This document shows, in pieces, positions 54,213-63,020 of a stretch of 64,000 nucleotides of DNA. The stretch lies in assembly GCA_026129745.1 (NCBI GenBank), contig JAHCHL010000004.1, positions 1 through 64,000 of the forward strand, in the 5' to 3' direction. Source of the stretch: Fimbriimonadales bacterium (GTDB taxonomy: Bacteria; Armatimonadota; Fimbriimonadia; Fimbriimonadales; ATM1). A program made the position numbers and the translations under genes. The notes beneath the pieces were generated by a model. The model made no database searches, was not told the origin of the DNA, and saw only the letters and a program-made list of their open reading frames with translations. Positions within the stretch are counted from its first letter, which is position 1. Each line of letters starts with the position of its first letter.

Positions 54213-55523
54213 ATGATCTTCAGATGGCGATTCTTCGCGCTATTGTCGATTGCGATCGTCATTGCCATTTTGGGCTCGTTCGATTCGTCGCTGTTCGCAT
54301 TCATATGGCCGCTGAATATCGCCGTGTTCGGGCTGGCTCTTGTTGCTTATGCGCTCGCACCGAGCGGACGGGACCTTAGAATCGAAAGGAAGTACGATCG
54401 CGTGCTGAGCGTTCGCGTGCCTAACCTCATTCGATTGCGCGTAACCAATGAGGGCAACCAGCGAATCAGATTTAGACTGCGAGACGAACCGCCGGCCGAG
54501 TTCTCCGTCGATGTGCAAGAGTTCGATTTGGATCTGGAGCCAGGGCAATCGAAGGAGCTACGCTATCACGTCACACCGGCCGAACGCGGGGACTACTTCT
54601 TCCGTGACTCCTTCATGAGGGCCGACGGACCTCTCGGAATCGTTGCACGCCAATCACGTCTGCGCACTCGCGAGATCGTTCGTGTCTATCCGAATGTGCT
54701 TGCGCTCAGGAAATTCGACCTTCTCAAGCAGCGTGGACATCTGCGACAGATCGGCATCAGGAGATCGCGGCTAAAGGGAGTCGGTACGGATTTCGACGCG
54801 TTGCGGGACTACGCAAGTGGCGACGACTTTAGAAAGATTGACTGGAAAGCGACGGCCCGCCGCGGGAAGCTGATCGTCAAGGAATTCGAAGCGGAGAGAA
54901 ACCAGCCCGTCATCCTGGTGGTGGACTACGGGAGGCTGATGATGGCGGATGTAGGCAACATCGAAAAGCTCGACTATGTGCTTGACGCGGCCCTCATGCT
55001 TGGGAACGCGGCTTCGACAGCGAACGACCAAATCGGGTTGCTCATCTATGCCGATCGCGTAGAAAGGTGGATTCCTCCAAAGAGAGGTCGAGGTCAACTT
55101 GGCGTCGTCATCGAGGCATTGCACGCACTTCGTGCCGAGCCGATCGAGCCGAATGCGAAGGACTCCTTCAACTACCTCGCCACTCGGTGGAAACGGAGGA
55201 GCCTTATGGTCGTCTTCACGGAATTAGAGGATTCGGACGCCGCAAAGCGCCTCCTCACGGTTCTTGGTCCGTTGGCGAGGCGCCACATCTGCCTCGTCGT
55301 CAGCGTCGCTGATCCGGCTTTGCATGCACAACGACACGCCGCTCTCGACGAGCCGCTGGGGCCTTACCTGAGAACCTCGGCAAACCTTTATCACGAAGAA
55401 CGCGAAGGAGCTCAGCGCCTCCTAAACGCTGCGGGGGTTCGCACGCTCGATTCGGAGCCGGAGACCCTCGCGACCGATCTTGTCAACTACTATCTCGACA
55501 TCAAAGCGACTCAGCAGCTATAA
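54213..55523 (+). CDS. DUF58 domain protein
   Basis: 436 aa. Two N-terminal helices, an extracytoplasmic/linker beta-rich part, then the DUF58 motif KGVGTDFDALRDYASGDDFRKIDWKATARRGKLIVKEFEAER, followed by a VWA-like domain with VILVVDYGRLM (degenerate MIDAS, D-x-G-R) and LMVVFTELED. DUF58 proteins partner with MoxR ATPases; the MoxR gene is at 13437, not adjacent. A strong hairpin follows the stop. Confidence 0.93.
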   Translation: MIFRWRFFALLSIAIVIAILGSFDSSLFAFIWPLNIAVFGLALVAYALAPSGRDLRIERKYDRVLSVRVPNLIRLRVTNEGNQRIRFRLRDEPPAEFSVDVQEFDLDLEPGQSKELRYHVTPAERGDYFFRDSFMRADGPLGIVARQSRLRTREIVRVYPNVLALRKFDLLKQRGHLRQIGIRRSRLKGVGTDFDALRDYASGDDFRKIDWKATARRGKLIVKEFEAERNQPVILVVDYGRLMMADVGNIEKLDYVLDAALMLGNAASTANDQIGLLIYADRVERWIPPKRGRGQLGVVIEALHALRAEPIEPNAKDSFNYLATRWKRRSLMVVFTELEDSDAAKRLLTVLGPLARRHICLVVSVADPALHAQRHAALDEPLGPYLRTSANLYHEEREGAQRLLNAAGVRTLDSEPETLATDLVNYYLDIKATQQL

Positions 55524-55530
55524 AGAAACG

Positions 55531-55561
55531 ATTGGGAGGCAGCCAATGGCTGCCTCCCAAT
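55531..55561. terminator. Strong hairpin between DUF58 and prepilin genes
   Basis: ATTGGGAGGCAGCC, AAT loop and GGCTGCCTCCCAAT form a perfect 14-bp stem, 8 bp after the DUF58 stop and 21 bp before the convergent prepilin stop. Confidence 0.85.
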
Positions 55562-55582
55562 TCGAATTGTCCAGCGTTACGC

Positions 55583-55927
<345 letters not shown>

Positions 55928-56430
55928 CTGTTCGATCCTCCGGTGCTTTGAGAAATTGACACGGGTTTTCCCCCGCTCAGGCCAAACATTCCACTCCGTG
56001 CGCCGGGGCCTTCCAAGCAATATTGCGGGTTTCAAGGCAGTTTTCCCAATTGGAATGTGGATAACTTGGGCTAGAGAAGCTTCATTCCTCAAAAGATCTT
56101 AGCCTGAAACACGAAAACTATTGGGTACTAACAAGTACATATCGAGAAGCTTATTGAGAAATACTCAGAAAGTGCGAAAGACTAACGATTCATTTGGCAT
56201 TCTTTCAATGAGTGTAAAGCGAAGCTGGTATCGAAGTCACCAGTGTGGGAAACCTGTCTTAACAATATGAATTGCTCATAAAAGAGCACGATAACCGGCG
56301 AAAAACCGCGATTTGCGAAGAAATCACACTCCATGTGTGCATACTGGGCGGTTGCCTTGGGACAGATTCTGGGCGGATACTCGCTCATCCCGGCCCAATC
56401 TTCGGCCGGCGGAGTAGAGAGGGGCATTGA
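55928..56430. other. 503-bp intergenic region upstream of the DnaA-like gene, possible origin
   Basis: No gene seen. It contains a perfect DnaA box (TGTGGATAA, 56056-56064) and a near match (TGTGGGAAA, 56244-56252), in an AT-rich stretch about 56090-56340. The DnaA-like gene starts at its end. Together with the TTCTCCACA cluster at 53.2-53.4 kb this is a candidate replication origin region. Not tested by GC skew. Confidence 0.4.
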
Positions 56431-57393
56431 GTGACTAAACAAGAATTGTCCAAACCGTCTGGACGAGACCGAGGCGCCTTTGAAGTGTTGCCGTGCAACC
56501 GTGGGGCGCATGACCTTTCGATGGACTTCGCGCACGGGCATGAACGGTTCGGTGTGATCTCAGGCCCTCACGGCTGTGGAAAGTCGCACTTGCTTCGCGA
56601 GACTGCCGTTGAAGCGCACAAGGAGCTGGGGGCGAGCGTAGGGCTGATCTCCGCCTCTGATGTGACTCGGCCGGGATACGGTTTCTCCAGTCCAGACATT
56701 CTCGTCGTCGACGATCTTGGCGAGGGCGCAGGGTCAGGCAGGTCGAAGAAGAGACTTGAAGTCGAACTGGAACGGCGGGTTCGGTCGGGCAAGCCGACCT
56801 TTTGTGCGGCGACCGTCGCGTTCAAAGCCATATCAAACTTTCTTCCGTTTCCGCGCAAGTGGAAAAAGGCAGAGATCAAAGAGCCGACCGACTCGGAGCG
56901 GGAGGGAATTTTGCGTTCAATTTGCCGCGCCGAAAGACTCGAGCTACCTGAAGAAGTCGTAAAAACGGTCGTCAGATTGATCCCACGCGACGGAAGGGCA
57001 CTGCTCGGCGCGGTCAAGAGGCTCAAATTTGCGTGCAAGAACAAGAGCGAGCCGATTTCACAAATCCGCGCCGCAGGTGTGTTGGACCCATTGATTTCGA
57101 AGGGATCCGGATTCGATCTTCGCGACATCGTGGTCGATTGCGTCAGTCTTTCGCTCGATTCCCAGCTGCGACGCAATGACGACGAGTTCCAGTATCAGCT
57201 CTCGACCTATGTGATGCGCGACGAAGCTTGGCTTGCAGAATCAAGCGTCGCTGAGTACCTGGGATTTACACCAGGTGAGACTTTTCGGATTCTGCGCGAC
57301 GCACGCACTCGTCTCCAATGTAACGACGCAATTTTCAGCCGCAAACTCGATTCGACGATTCGACTCATTTGCAAACGACTCGACGATGTCTAA
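56431..57393 (+). CDS. dnaA: Divergent DnaA-like replication initiator
   Basis: 320 aa without DnaA domains I-II. Residues 17-225 align with DnaA domain III: FEVLPCNRGAHDLS, Walker A GPHGCGKS (45-52; TH replaced by SH), Walker B DILVVDD (89-95), and DGRALLGAVKRLKFACK in place of NIRELEGALNRL. Residues 226-318 match domain IV: QYQLSTYVMRDEAW and SSVAEYLGFTPGETFRILRDARTRL, the helix-turn-helix, with the signature DHTTV altered to GETFR. It starts 3 nt after a short TGA and GTG context; GTG at 56431. Unlike Hda it has the DNA-binding domain. Likely initiator or a DnaA-derived regulator. Overlaps a GGDEF gene by 8 bp. Confidence 0.72.
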   Translation: MTKQELSKPSGRDRGAFEVLPCNRGAHDLSMDFAHGHERFGVISGPHGCGKSHLLRETAVEAHKELGASVGLISASDVTRPGYGFSSPDILVVDDLGEGAGSGRSKKRLEVELERRVRSGKPTFCAATVAFKAISNFLPFPRKWKKAEIKEPTDSEREGILRSICRAERLELPEEVVKTVVRLIPRDGRALLGAVKRLKFACKNKSEPISQIRAAGVLDPLISKGSGFDLRDIVVDCVSLSLDSQLRRNDDEFQYQLSTYVMRDEAWLAESSVAEYLGFTPGETFRILRDARTRLQCNDAIFSRKLDSTIRLICKRLDDV

Positions 57394-58696
57394 GCCTGAA
57401 CCACTGACGCCACGATTTATCGTCCAGGAAGAAAACCTGGCAGATGTAGCGTCGCATCTGGCGAGAACAGAGGATACAGTACGACCTGAGGGCACCCTGC
57501 CGGGAATGAAGCAGGTCAGAGACTTACCCCTCTGGCCCATCTGGGTAAATCCGGAACATTTGGTTCGAACTGCCTTGGTTCTCATGCGAGGCCATGGAGT
57601 GTCGGGCCTGGGCGTAATCGAGGGCAAAGAGTTCGTCGGTGTCTTGTACATCGAGGACTTAGCCGGCGTGGCAGAAGACACGCCGGTGTCCGCTTTCGTC
57701 CGAAAAGACGTTGAGGCAGTATCGCCTGTCGCGACGCTGCGCTGGGTTTCCGAAATGATGGTCGGGCGCAACGTTCCCAGAGTCCCGGTTGTCGACGAAG
57801 GCAAGTTTCTCGGCATTGTCTCGGCTCAAGATCTGCTTAAGGACATCGGCAGGAATTACGATCCCCTCACGCAGCTTCCCTGGAGCGACGCGCTTCGCGA
57901 GTGGGGGCTGCGCCATCTCGAAGCCGGCGATGAAGTCACCATTGTCTTCTTTGACCTCGACGACTTCGGAAGATTCAACAAACAGTACGGCCACCTCGTC
58001 GGCGATCAAGTGTTGCGCCGTGTTGCGGATGCGCTGCGATCGAAAGTCGCGACCGCGACCGACTTGCTTTGCCGATACGGCGGGGATGAGTTCGTAATCG
58101 GAACGTTGCGAGCGCGCGAAGAAAGCGAAGCGCTCGCGCAAGAGATCGTTTCGAGCATCAACGGGTTGGAAGTCGAAGGCGCGGCGATGCCAATTACGAT
58201 TTCACACGGAGTCTTCGGCGGACGGCGAACCAAAGAGCGCCCAGGAACCCACATCGCCGCGACGCTCGACAACCTCATCAATCAAGCGAGCAAAGAGTGC
58301 ATGGCGCGAAAGGCCGCGCGGATTGCCCCCCCCCAGCAAACTGGCGAACCGCTGGATTTCAAATCCGTCGAATTGGTTAGCGCGGTGGCATCGCCGTCGA
58401 ATGGCGGTTTTCGTGGTGTCGTCGTTTTGTCCGCCGGCGAACGGTTGCTCACCGGAGTCGTTCCCATGGCGACGTCGGCGGCGCGCGCTTCTGCGTTCGC
58501 CGTGGCGGCTGCTCTCAACGAGGCCTCATCCGAGCGTTGCCAAGTCCTGGATGTCATCGAATCCGATACCGCCGCGGGGAATGTCATGACCGTCGTCGGC
58601 ATGAAAAGCAATCGCGCCGTCGCCGCCTCACGGCTCGCAACATCAAACCCCGCCGAAGACGCCGCCCGCATCGCGCTCGAAGCGTTTGCAGTTTAA
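57386..58696 (+). CDS. CBS-pair and GGDEF domain protein (diguanylate cyclase-like)
   Basis: 436 aa from the ATG at 57386, overlapping the DnaA-like stop by 8 bp. Two CBS motifs (NPEHLVRTALVLMRGHGVSGL; AVSPVATLRWVSEMMVGRNVP...VSAQDLL) precede a GGDEF domain with DPLTQLPWSDALREW, FFDLDDFGRFNKQYGH and RYGGDEFVIG, so the catalytic loop is intact. A C-terminal ~110-residue domain follows (VELVSAVASPSNGGFRG). Makes c-di-GMP, probably gated by nucleotide binding to CBS. A C9 tract (58326-58334) is in frame. Confidence 0.92.
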   Translation: MSKPEPLTPRFIVQEENLADVASHLARTEDTVRPEGTLPGMKQVRDLPLWPIWVNPEHLVRTALVLMRGHGVSGLGVIEGKEFVGVLYIEDLAGVAEDTPVSAFVRKDVEAVSPVATLRWVSEMMVGRNVPRVPVVDEGKFLGIVSAQDLLKDIGRNYDPLTQLPWSDALREWGLRHLEAGDEVTIVFFDLDDFGRFNKQYGHLVGDQVLRRVADALRSKVATATDLLCRYGGDEFVIGTLRAREESEALAQEIVSSINGLEVEGAAMPITISHGVFGGRRTKERPGTHIAATLDNLINQASKECMARKAARIAPPQQTGEPLDFKSVELVSAVASPSNGGFRGVVVLSAGERLLTGVVPMATSAARASAFAVAAALNEASSERCQVLDVIESDTAAGNVMTVVGMKSNRAVAASRLATSNPAEDAARIALEAFAV

Positions 58697-59661
58697 CGAA
58701 TCTCGATTCCAAGCGCTGACGCCAGACCGTATTTCTCCACCCATAACTCGGTTCCGTCGAAGAGCACGGGGAGCGGCAGCGTGATTCTCTTTTCACCGAC
58801 CACCAGCTCGCGGGATGCGATCACGAGTGCAACTTTCCGCGATCCCACGGTTGCCGTATAGAAGCCCCAGTCGTTTGCCGACAGCCGGCCCGCCACGGCG
58901 CGAAGAGTGCGGCGCAGTGGAACGAAGACATTCCCCTCAGGGGATCTCTTCCCGACGATGGCGGCGTCTGCGATTCGAACTCCCACGTTCTGCAGCCTTT
59001 GGAAATCCATTTCCGCCATCAGTCCGTTGGAGAGCGCAAGCCGCGCTGCATACTCGGTCACGCTGTAATCGACTTTTGTCAACGGCCGCCAGCCGGGGTC
59101 TATGGCATTTGGGTCTGATGGCTGGAGGGAAAGTCCCGCATGAACCGATACCTTTCCATCCACCGCGATCAATTTGTGATGCCGATCGAGATCCGGACGG
59201 GTTGTCGGTGCCGTGAACCAACTGACTTCTCCCAACCCACAACCTGAAAAAGTGCCAACGCGGTATGCCCCGATCCGTGAGACCATCGCCATCGTCGGGT
59301 CGGCCATCAGTCGTCCAAATTTTGCATCCGAATAAATGCTGGTGTCTAGTCTGAGGTTTCCAGCCGCATATTCTGTAGTGGAGGACCGCGCGAAGCTGTG
59401 GGAAACAGAGATAACGCGAACGGACCGCGGTGTCGCCCCAACGAGCTCCCCATAGCGTTGGTACAGATAACTGTCTGAATGCAGGATTAACTCCCGATCG
59501 ACTGTTAGCGGCTCGCCTTCGACTTGAGCGAAAGTGGGTATGTCGCGAGCGTTTTGCGAGTAGTTCTTTAAGCGTTCCGCAAGTGGGACCTGTGGATCAG
59601 CCGCTAATACTGCAATCAAAATTACGAGAGAAATCATTGAAGTGCTCCTAAGTTGTTTCAT
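58693..59661 (-). CDS. Exported protein with copper amine oxidase-N1-like domain
   Basis: 322 aa from the ATG at 59661, which overlaps the stop of the upstream transglutaminase-like gene (ATGA). Signal-like leader (SMISLVILIAVLAAD). The N-terminal domain has a possible phosphodiesterase-like or enzyme part (SFARSSTTEYAAGNLRLD, RHHKLIAVDGKVSVHAG). The C-terminal 75 residues, VPLRRTLRAVAGRLSANDW to LPLPVLFDGTELWVEKYG, resemble the copper amine oxidase N-terminal-like repeat used for surface binding. Function unknown. Confidence 0.78.
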   Translation of the reverse strand: MKQLRSTSMISLVILIAVLAADPQVPLAERLKNYSQNARDIPTFAQVEGEPLTVDRELILHSDSYLYQRYGELVGATPRSVRVISVSHSFARSSTTEYAAGNLRLDTSIYSDAKFGRLMADPTMAMVSRIGAYRVGTFSGCGLGEVSWFTAPTTRPDLDRHHKLIAVDGKVSVHAGLSLQPSDPNAIDPGWRPLTKVDYSVTEYAARLALSNGLMAEMDFQRLQNVGVRIADAAIVGKRSPEGNVFVPLRRTLRAVAGRLSANDWGFYTATVGSRKVALVIASRELVVGEKRITLPLPVLFDGTELWVEKYGLASALGIEIR

Positions 59662-60980
59662 CTGGGCGGCCTGGGGTCTGCTGTTACCTTCGAGGGTATC
59701 CAGTCTTCGAACATAATCGGTGCGTTCCTCATCCACCACTCAGCCCTGATTGGTGTCCATGTGCCTGCGAGATCGTCGTAAACCAGGCCATGATGCTCAC
59801 CCTCGTGAACTCCGGATACATGGGTGTGCCAGTAGGGCGTCTGCTTCCAATACCAGTGATCCGGATCGTGAAACGCAGGCGGGTTTCGATAGCCTCGGCC
59901 TAATAGATCCTTCTTCTGCGCGGCGCACGAGTCCCAGATCGCGGTTGTTCCGACAAAGTCCTGGCCATTTTTTATGGTAATGCTGTGAAACGACCAAGCA
60001 AACGACCGGTAAAGGGAATCCTGAAGCGGATCATCGCCGATACCGCAGATTGGGTAGGTGATGAACCCAGCAGCTGGGCTCCCGATCTGACGCTTGAGAT
60101 AGCGAAAACCAATGCTGCACACGGCGAGAGCATTTACGATTGAAGCATCTACGCAATGACCGGATACGTAGCCGCCTCCCGCCCAAGTGTCAAGAATGTC
60201 CTTGAGATGATACAAATAGAGCGTGTCGCTGGCGCTCCAACTGAGCCACTGAGCGGGCTGATCGCCGATGTATGCTACGCCTGGTCTCTGGAAAAAGAAC
60301 CCGAGAGTCAGTCGTTGCGCGGCATCGTTCTCAGTCCGCGTCTCAGCATCCCAATAGCTGATCCCGCCTTCCCCCGGGCGATACCTTGCCCACTTGCACG
60401 TGTAGCGCAAGAACGTCACCCATGCCGGCGACATGGGCGGTTTGGGCTCGTCCAGCACGATGAACACCTCGGACTTCCTCTTGTTCGTCCAGCCGCCGAA
60501 CATAGGCGGTTCCACCGGTGCACATGTGACAACTTCGCCGATCAACCGCGCATGGTCCACGAAATCCGGAACCGACTCCGGGAACCAGTGGATGTCGTTC
60601 GGCGGGTGCATCCCATGGCCTCCGGGAGCGTCGCACGCTGATTCCGTCCAATAAATCGCCGATGTAAGTTGGCTATAGAGCATCGAGTCGGTAACAGCCC
60701 AAACGCACGGCTGCTCACCCGGATCCCAGCGAATTCGCACTCCAACTCGGCTGCCCGCCTTGAAGCAAACCGCCTTCTCCACATACTCCCACTTTGGGCT
60801 GGTGTCCGGTGGCGGAAACACAAGGTCGGAGTCGCCCTCGACCAGCCCCATGCGGAGTGAATAGATTTCCCCTCCGATGTCCACGAAGTACTCCACGCTC
60901 ATCGCGGAGCAGAAGCAGGCGAGCCAAGCTGCCGCGATGGTCGTCCATGCTTTGAGCGAATTTCCTGTCCTTGCGCTCAT
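59658..60980 (-). CDS. Secreted transglutaminase-like cysteine protein
   Basis: 440 aa from the ATG at 60980, with AAGGAGG ribosome binding site. The leader SLKAWTTIAAAWLACFCSAM is a signal peptide. The catalytic triad of the transglutaminase-like fold is Cys276 (GHCVDASIVNALAVCS), His332 (SFAWSFHSITIKNG) and Asp350 (TAIWDSC). The N-terminal half is beta-rich with Cys. It could be a secreted protease or crosslinker. An RNA leader and a GA repeat lie upstream. Confidence 0.8.
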   Translation of the reverse strand: MSARTGNSLKAWTTIAAAWLACFCSAMSVEYFVDIGGEIYSLRMGLVEGDSDLVFPPPDTSPKWEYVEKAVCFKAGSRVGVRIRWDPGEQPCVWAVTDSMLYSQLTSAIYWTESACDAPGGHGMHPPNDIHWFPESVPDFVDHARLIGEVVTCAPVEPPMFGGWTNKRKSEVFIVLDEPKPPMSPAWVTFLRYTCKWARYRPGEGGISYWDAETRTENDAAQRLTLGFFFQRPGVAYIGDQPAQWLSWSASDTLYLYHLKDILDTWAGGGYVSGHCVDASIVNALAVCSIGFRYLKRQIGSPAAGFITYPICGIGDDPLQDSLYRSFAWSFHSITIKNGQDFVGTTAIWDSCAAQKKDLLGRGYRNPPAFHDPDHWYWKQTPYWHTHVSGVHEGEHHGLVYDDLAGTWTPIRAEWWMRNAPIMFEDWIPSKVTADPRPPR

Positions 60981-61014
60981 GTTGCAGGCCTCCTTTACGG
61001 ATACCACAAAATGG

Positions 61015-61050
<36 letters not shown>

Positions 61051-61122
61051 AGTCGCCACATAAAATCCAGTATTTTTACCGGTACCACCTTTCCGCTGTC
61101 TGGAGTGCGCGAGAGGGGCGGC

Positions 61123-61194
61123 CATGGAACACTCTTCTCCGGGCGAAAAATTAGGAGCCGGGGTCTAACCCTCGCTCCGAGGGTGGGGTTTACC
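61123..61194 (-). promoter_or_regulatory. Structured RNA leader, copy 2 of the atpD-type element
   Basis: 24 identical nt (61136-61159) with 29522-29545, the same GGTAAAC upstream and GTGTTCCATG downstream. Hairpin GGAGC-GA-GGGTTAGACCC-CG-GCTCC followed by TAATTTTT; the loop region differs but pairing is kept. The CTCC can pair with the following GGAG. Its ATG (61125) opens a 25-codon peptide frame (61048-61125, stop TGA before the GA repeat). It could be a leader peptide or attenuator for the gene at 60980. The rest of the 367-bp gap 60981-61347 shows nothing else. Confidence 0.55.
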
Positions 61195-61347
61195 CAGTCG
61201 GTGACGAGCGGCGGCAACAGGACAGTCACGGCTAAATATCCTTGGTACAATCAGAACCCCTAAGCAGAAAGAGTTCTGTCCCTGTCGTTTAGGTCAATTC
61301 CAACCCCGTTGCGAACCGAACGCCACGACTTCTGTAGAATAGCTTAG

Positions 61348-63012
61348 ATGATTAAGGTTGAGGGGATTAGAATTGCGACCTGCGCCTGTGCGGCAGCGGC
61401 ATGGTCGTTGAGCGGAGCGCAGATGCTCCCGCCGGATCAGGGAGACCCAGGGTGGCCGGACCCACCAGCACATGGAGCGATTACCTACGAACCCGGCCAG
61501 TATGATCCGAATGCGCAGCCCCCGCCCGACCCGGCGGTCTGTCCGGCGGGGCCGAGGTGGAGCGATCCCAAGGGCCGTTTCGACTGTATCGGAGCGATTT
61601 GCCTTCCTCATCCGCCCCAGTCCGTTTCTATCGAGGGGCAGCAGGTCGAGACAACTATCGTTGTCACGTGGGATCCGGTCCAGGTGCTGTGGGGACAAGG
61701 CACCACGCTCGCCGCTCTGCACCCTTCACAAGGGCACTTCGGCGACAACCTATGCAAGAAGTTCACCGCTCTTCATCCTGGCCGATGGCGAGTGAAAGCG
61801 AAGGTGGATGTCATCGCGAACGGCCAGTCTATCACCGGATACCCGAGGTTCTACCATGTCGAAGCGGCTGTCGTCGGAGGGCCGCTGAGGATCGATGACA
61901 AGTACAAGGCCGATGAAGCCGTGTTTACGCTGCACCCTGTCAGTTGGAAAGTCGATCCCGAAGGAAAGCAGCCACCCCAATTAGAGAAACAGGAATATCC
62001 CTGGTATGGCACAGACTTCGACTACGATCCGTTTCTATACCGAGGCGGCGGATTCGGGCGATGGTGCCGGCCTGGAATGCAGCCCGCGAATGTCTTTGAG
62101 GCAAAGCCGCTTTGGCTCCAGCCTCCAGGGACGAAGGTTGCTTTCTCCGTAACCGAACCGGGGTGCTTGCTCAATCGAAATGACGCCGAGCTTCTTCCCG
62201 GACCCAGCCGGCTTGGGACTCGTGGTTTGCCGTGTAACGCCCAAGGCGTCGGGCCGTACGCATATATAGGATCGTGCGGTGGTGCCGGGCAACGGTTCAC
62301 CTTGACGGCTCAGTATATGTGGGATTCGGATACTTCGGCGATAATAAACCAGCCATTCGCCCCGCTCGCGACAGACAGTTCGAACAAGTACTGGGACAAG
62401 AACTCACCCGAACTGACGGAAAACGGTAAAGAGTACAACACGTTCCTCGTTCACCGGCCAAACGAAGCAAAACAATGGCCGCCAGGCGATCCCAACAGCT
62501 CTGCCTATCAGAACAATCCCGACATTTCGATCTGGCCGACGCCGGCAGGCTTCAGCGGAGGCATCCTGCTCTATCAATTAAAGGATAACGAAGGCAAAGG
62601 AATGCCTGGCGTGTGGGTGCAGGAAAGATTCCAGTATCCAGAGCAAGTTCCCGAAGGGGTGAGAACAAACGCGAGCGGGAATAAGTGGGTTACTCAGCGT
62701 TACGCGATTTTCTCGGCCCAAAGGGAATGGCGGCATGGGCCGCTCGTGCTCCCCATCAATCATCGCCTCACAACGACTTGGAGCAAAGAGATCGGAGTTT
62801 TCGGTCCCGACTACTTGTTCCTTCCCAACGACTTGGTACCCGATCCGCCCGCTCAATTCGTGCTGCAAGGACATGAGTATTGGGCTGGAACGGACAAAGC
62901 AACGTACGACTTAGTGCCGGAAACCGGACGATACTTCGGCATTTTCGTCGGACGAACCCGCATCGTCATCGAGAAAGGCAAGCATGTCCGACAACCGGAC
63001 ATAGAAAGGTAG
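61348..63012 (+). CDS. Secreted protein of unknown function
   Basis: 554 aa with a short leader (IATCACAAAAWSLSGAQ). The mature protein is proline-rich (DPNAQPPPDPAVCP) and beta-rich, with several Cys (PAVCPAGP, RFDCIGAICLP, NLCKKF, RWCRPG, PGCLLN, GLPCNAQ, GSCGGAG), but no catalytic motif recognised. Divergent from the transglutaminase-like gene, so both may belong to one secreted set. Function unknown. Confidence 0.78.
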   Translation: MIKVEGIRIATCACAAAAWSLSGAQMLPPDQGDPGWPDPPAHGAITYEPGQYDPNAQPPPDPAVCPAGPRWSDPKGRFDCIGAICLPHPPQSVSIEGQQVETTIVVTWDPVQVLWGQGTTLAALHPSQGHFGDNLCKKFTALHPGRWRVKAKVDVIANGQSITGYPRFYHVEAAVVGGPLRIDDKYKADEAVFTLHPVSWKVDPEGKQPPQLEKQEYPWYGTDFDYDPFLYRGGGFGRWCRPGMQPANVFEAKPLWLQPPGTKVAFSVTEPGCLLNRNDAELLPGPSRLGTRGLPCNAQGVGPYAYIGSCGGAGQRFTLTAQYMWDSDTSAIINQPFAPLATDSSNKYWDKNSPELTENGKEYNTFLVHRPNEAKQWPPGDPNSSAYQNNPDISIWPTPAGFSGGILLYQLKDNEGKGMPGVWVQERFQYPEQVPEGVRTNASGNKWVTQRYAIFSAQREWRHGPLVLPINHRLTTTWSKEIGVFGPDYLFLPNDLVPDPPAQFVLQGHEYWAGTDKATYDLVPETGRYFGIFVGRTRIVIEKGKHVRQPDIER

Positions 63013-63020
63013 GAACAGCA

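Noticed and set aside
58326-58334. C9 run in the CBS-GGDEF gene as a frameshift candidate
   Set aside because: Reads APPQQ in frame, and the C-terminal domain continues.
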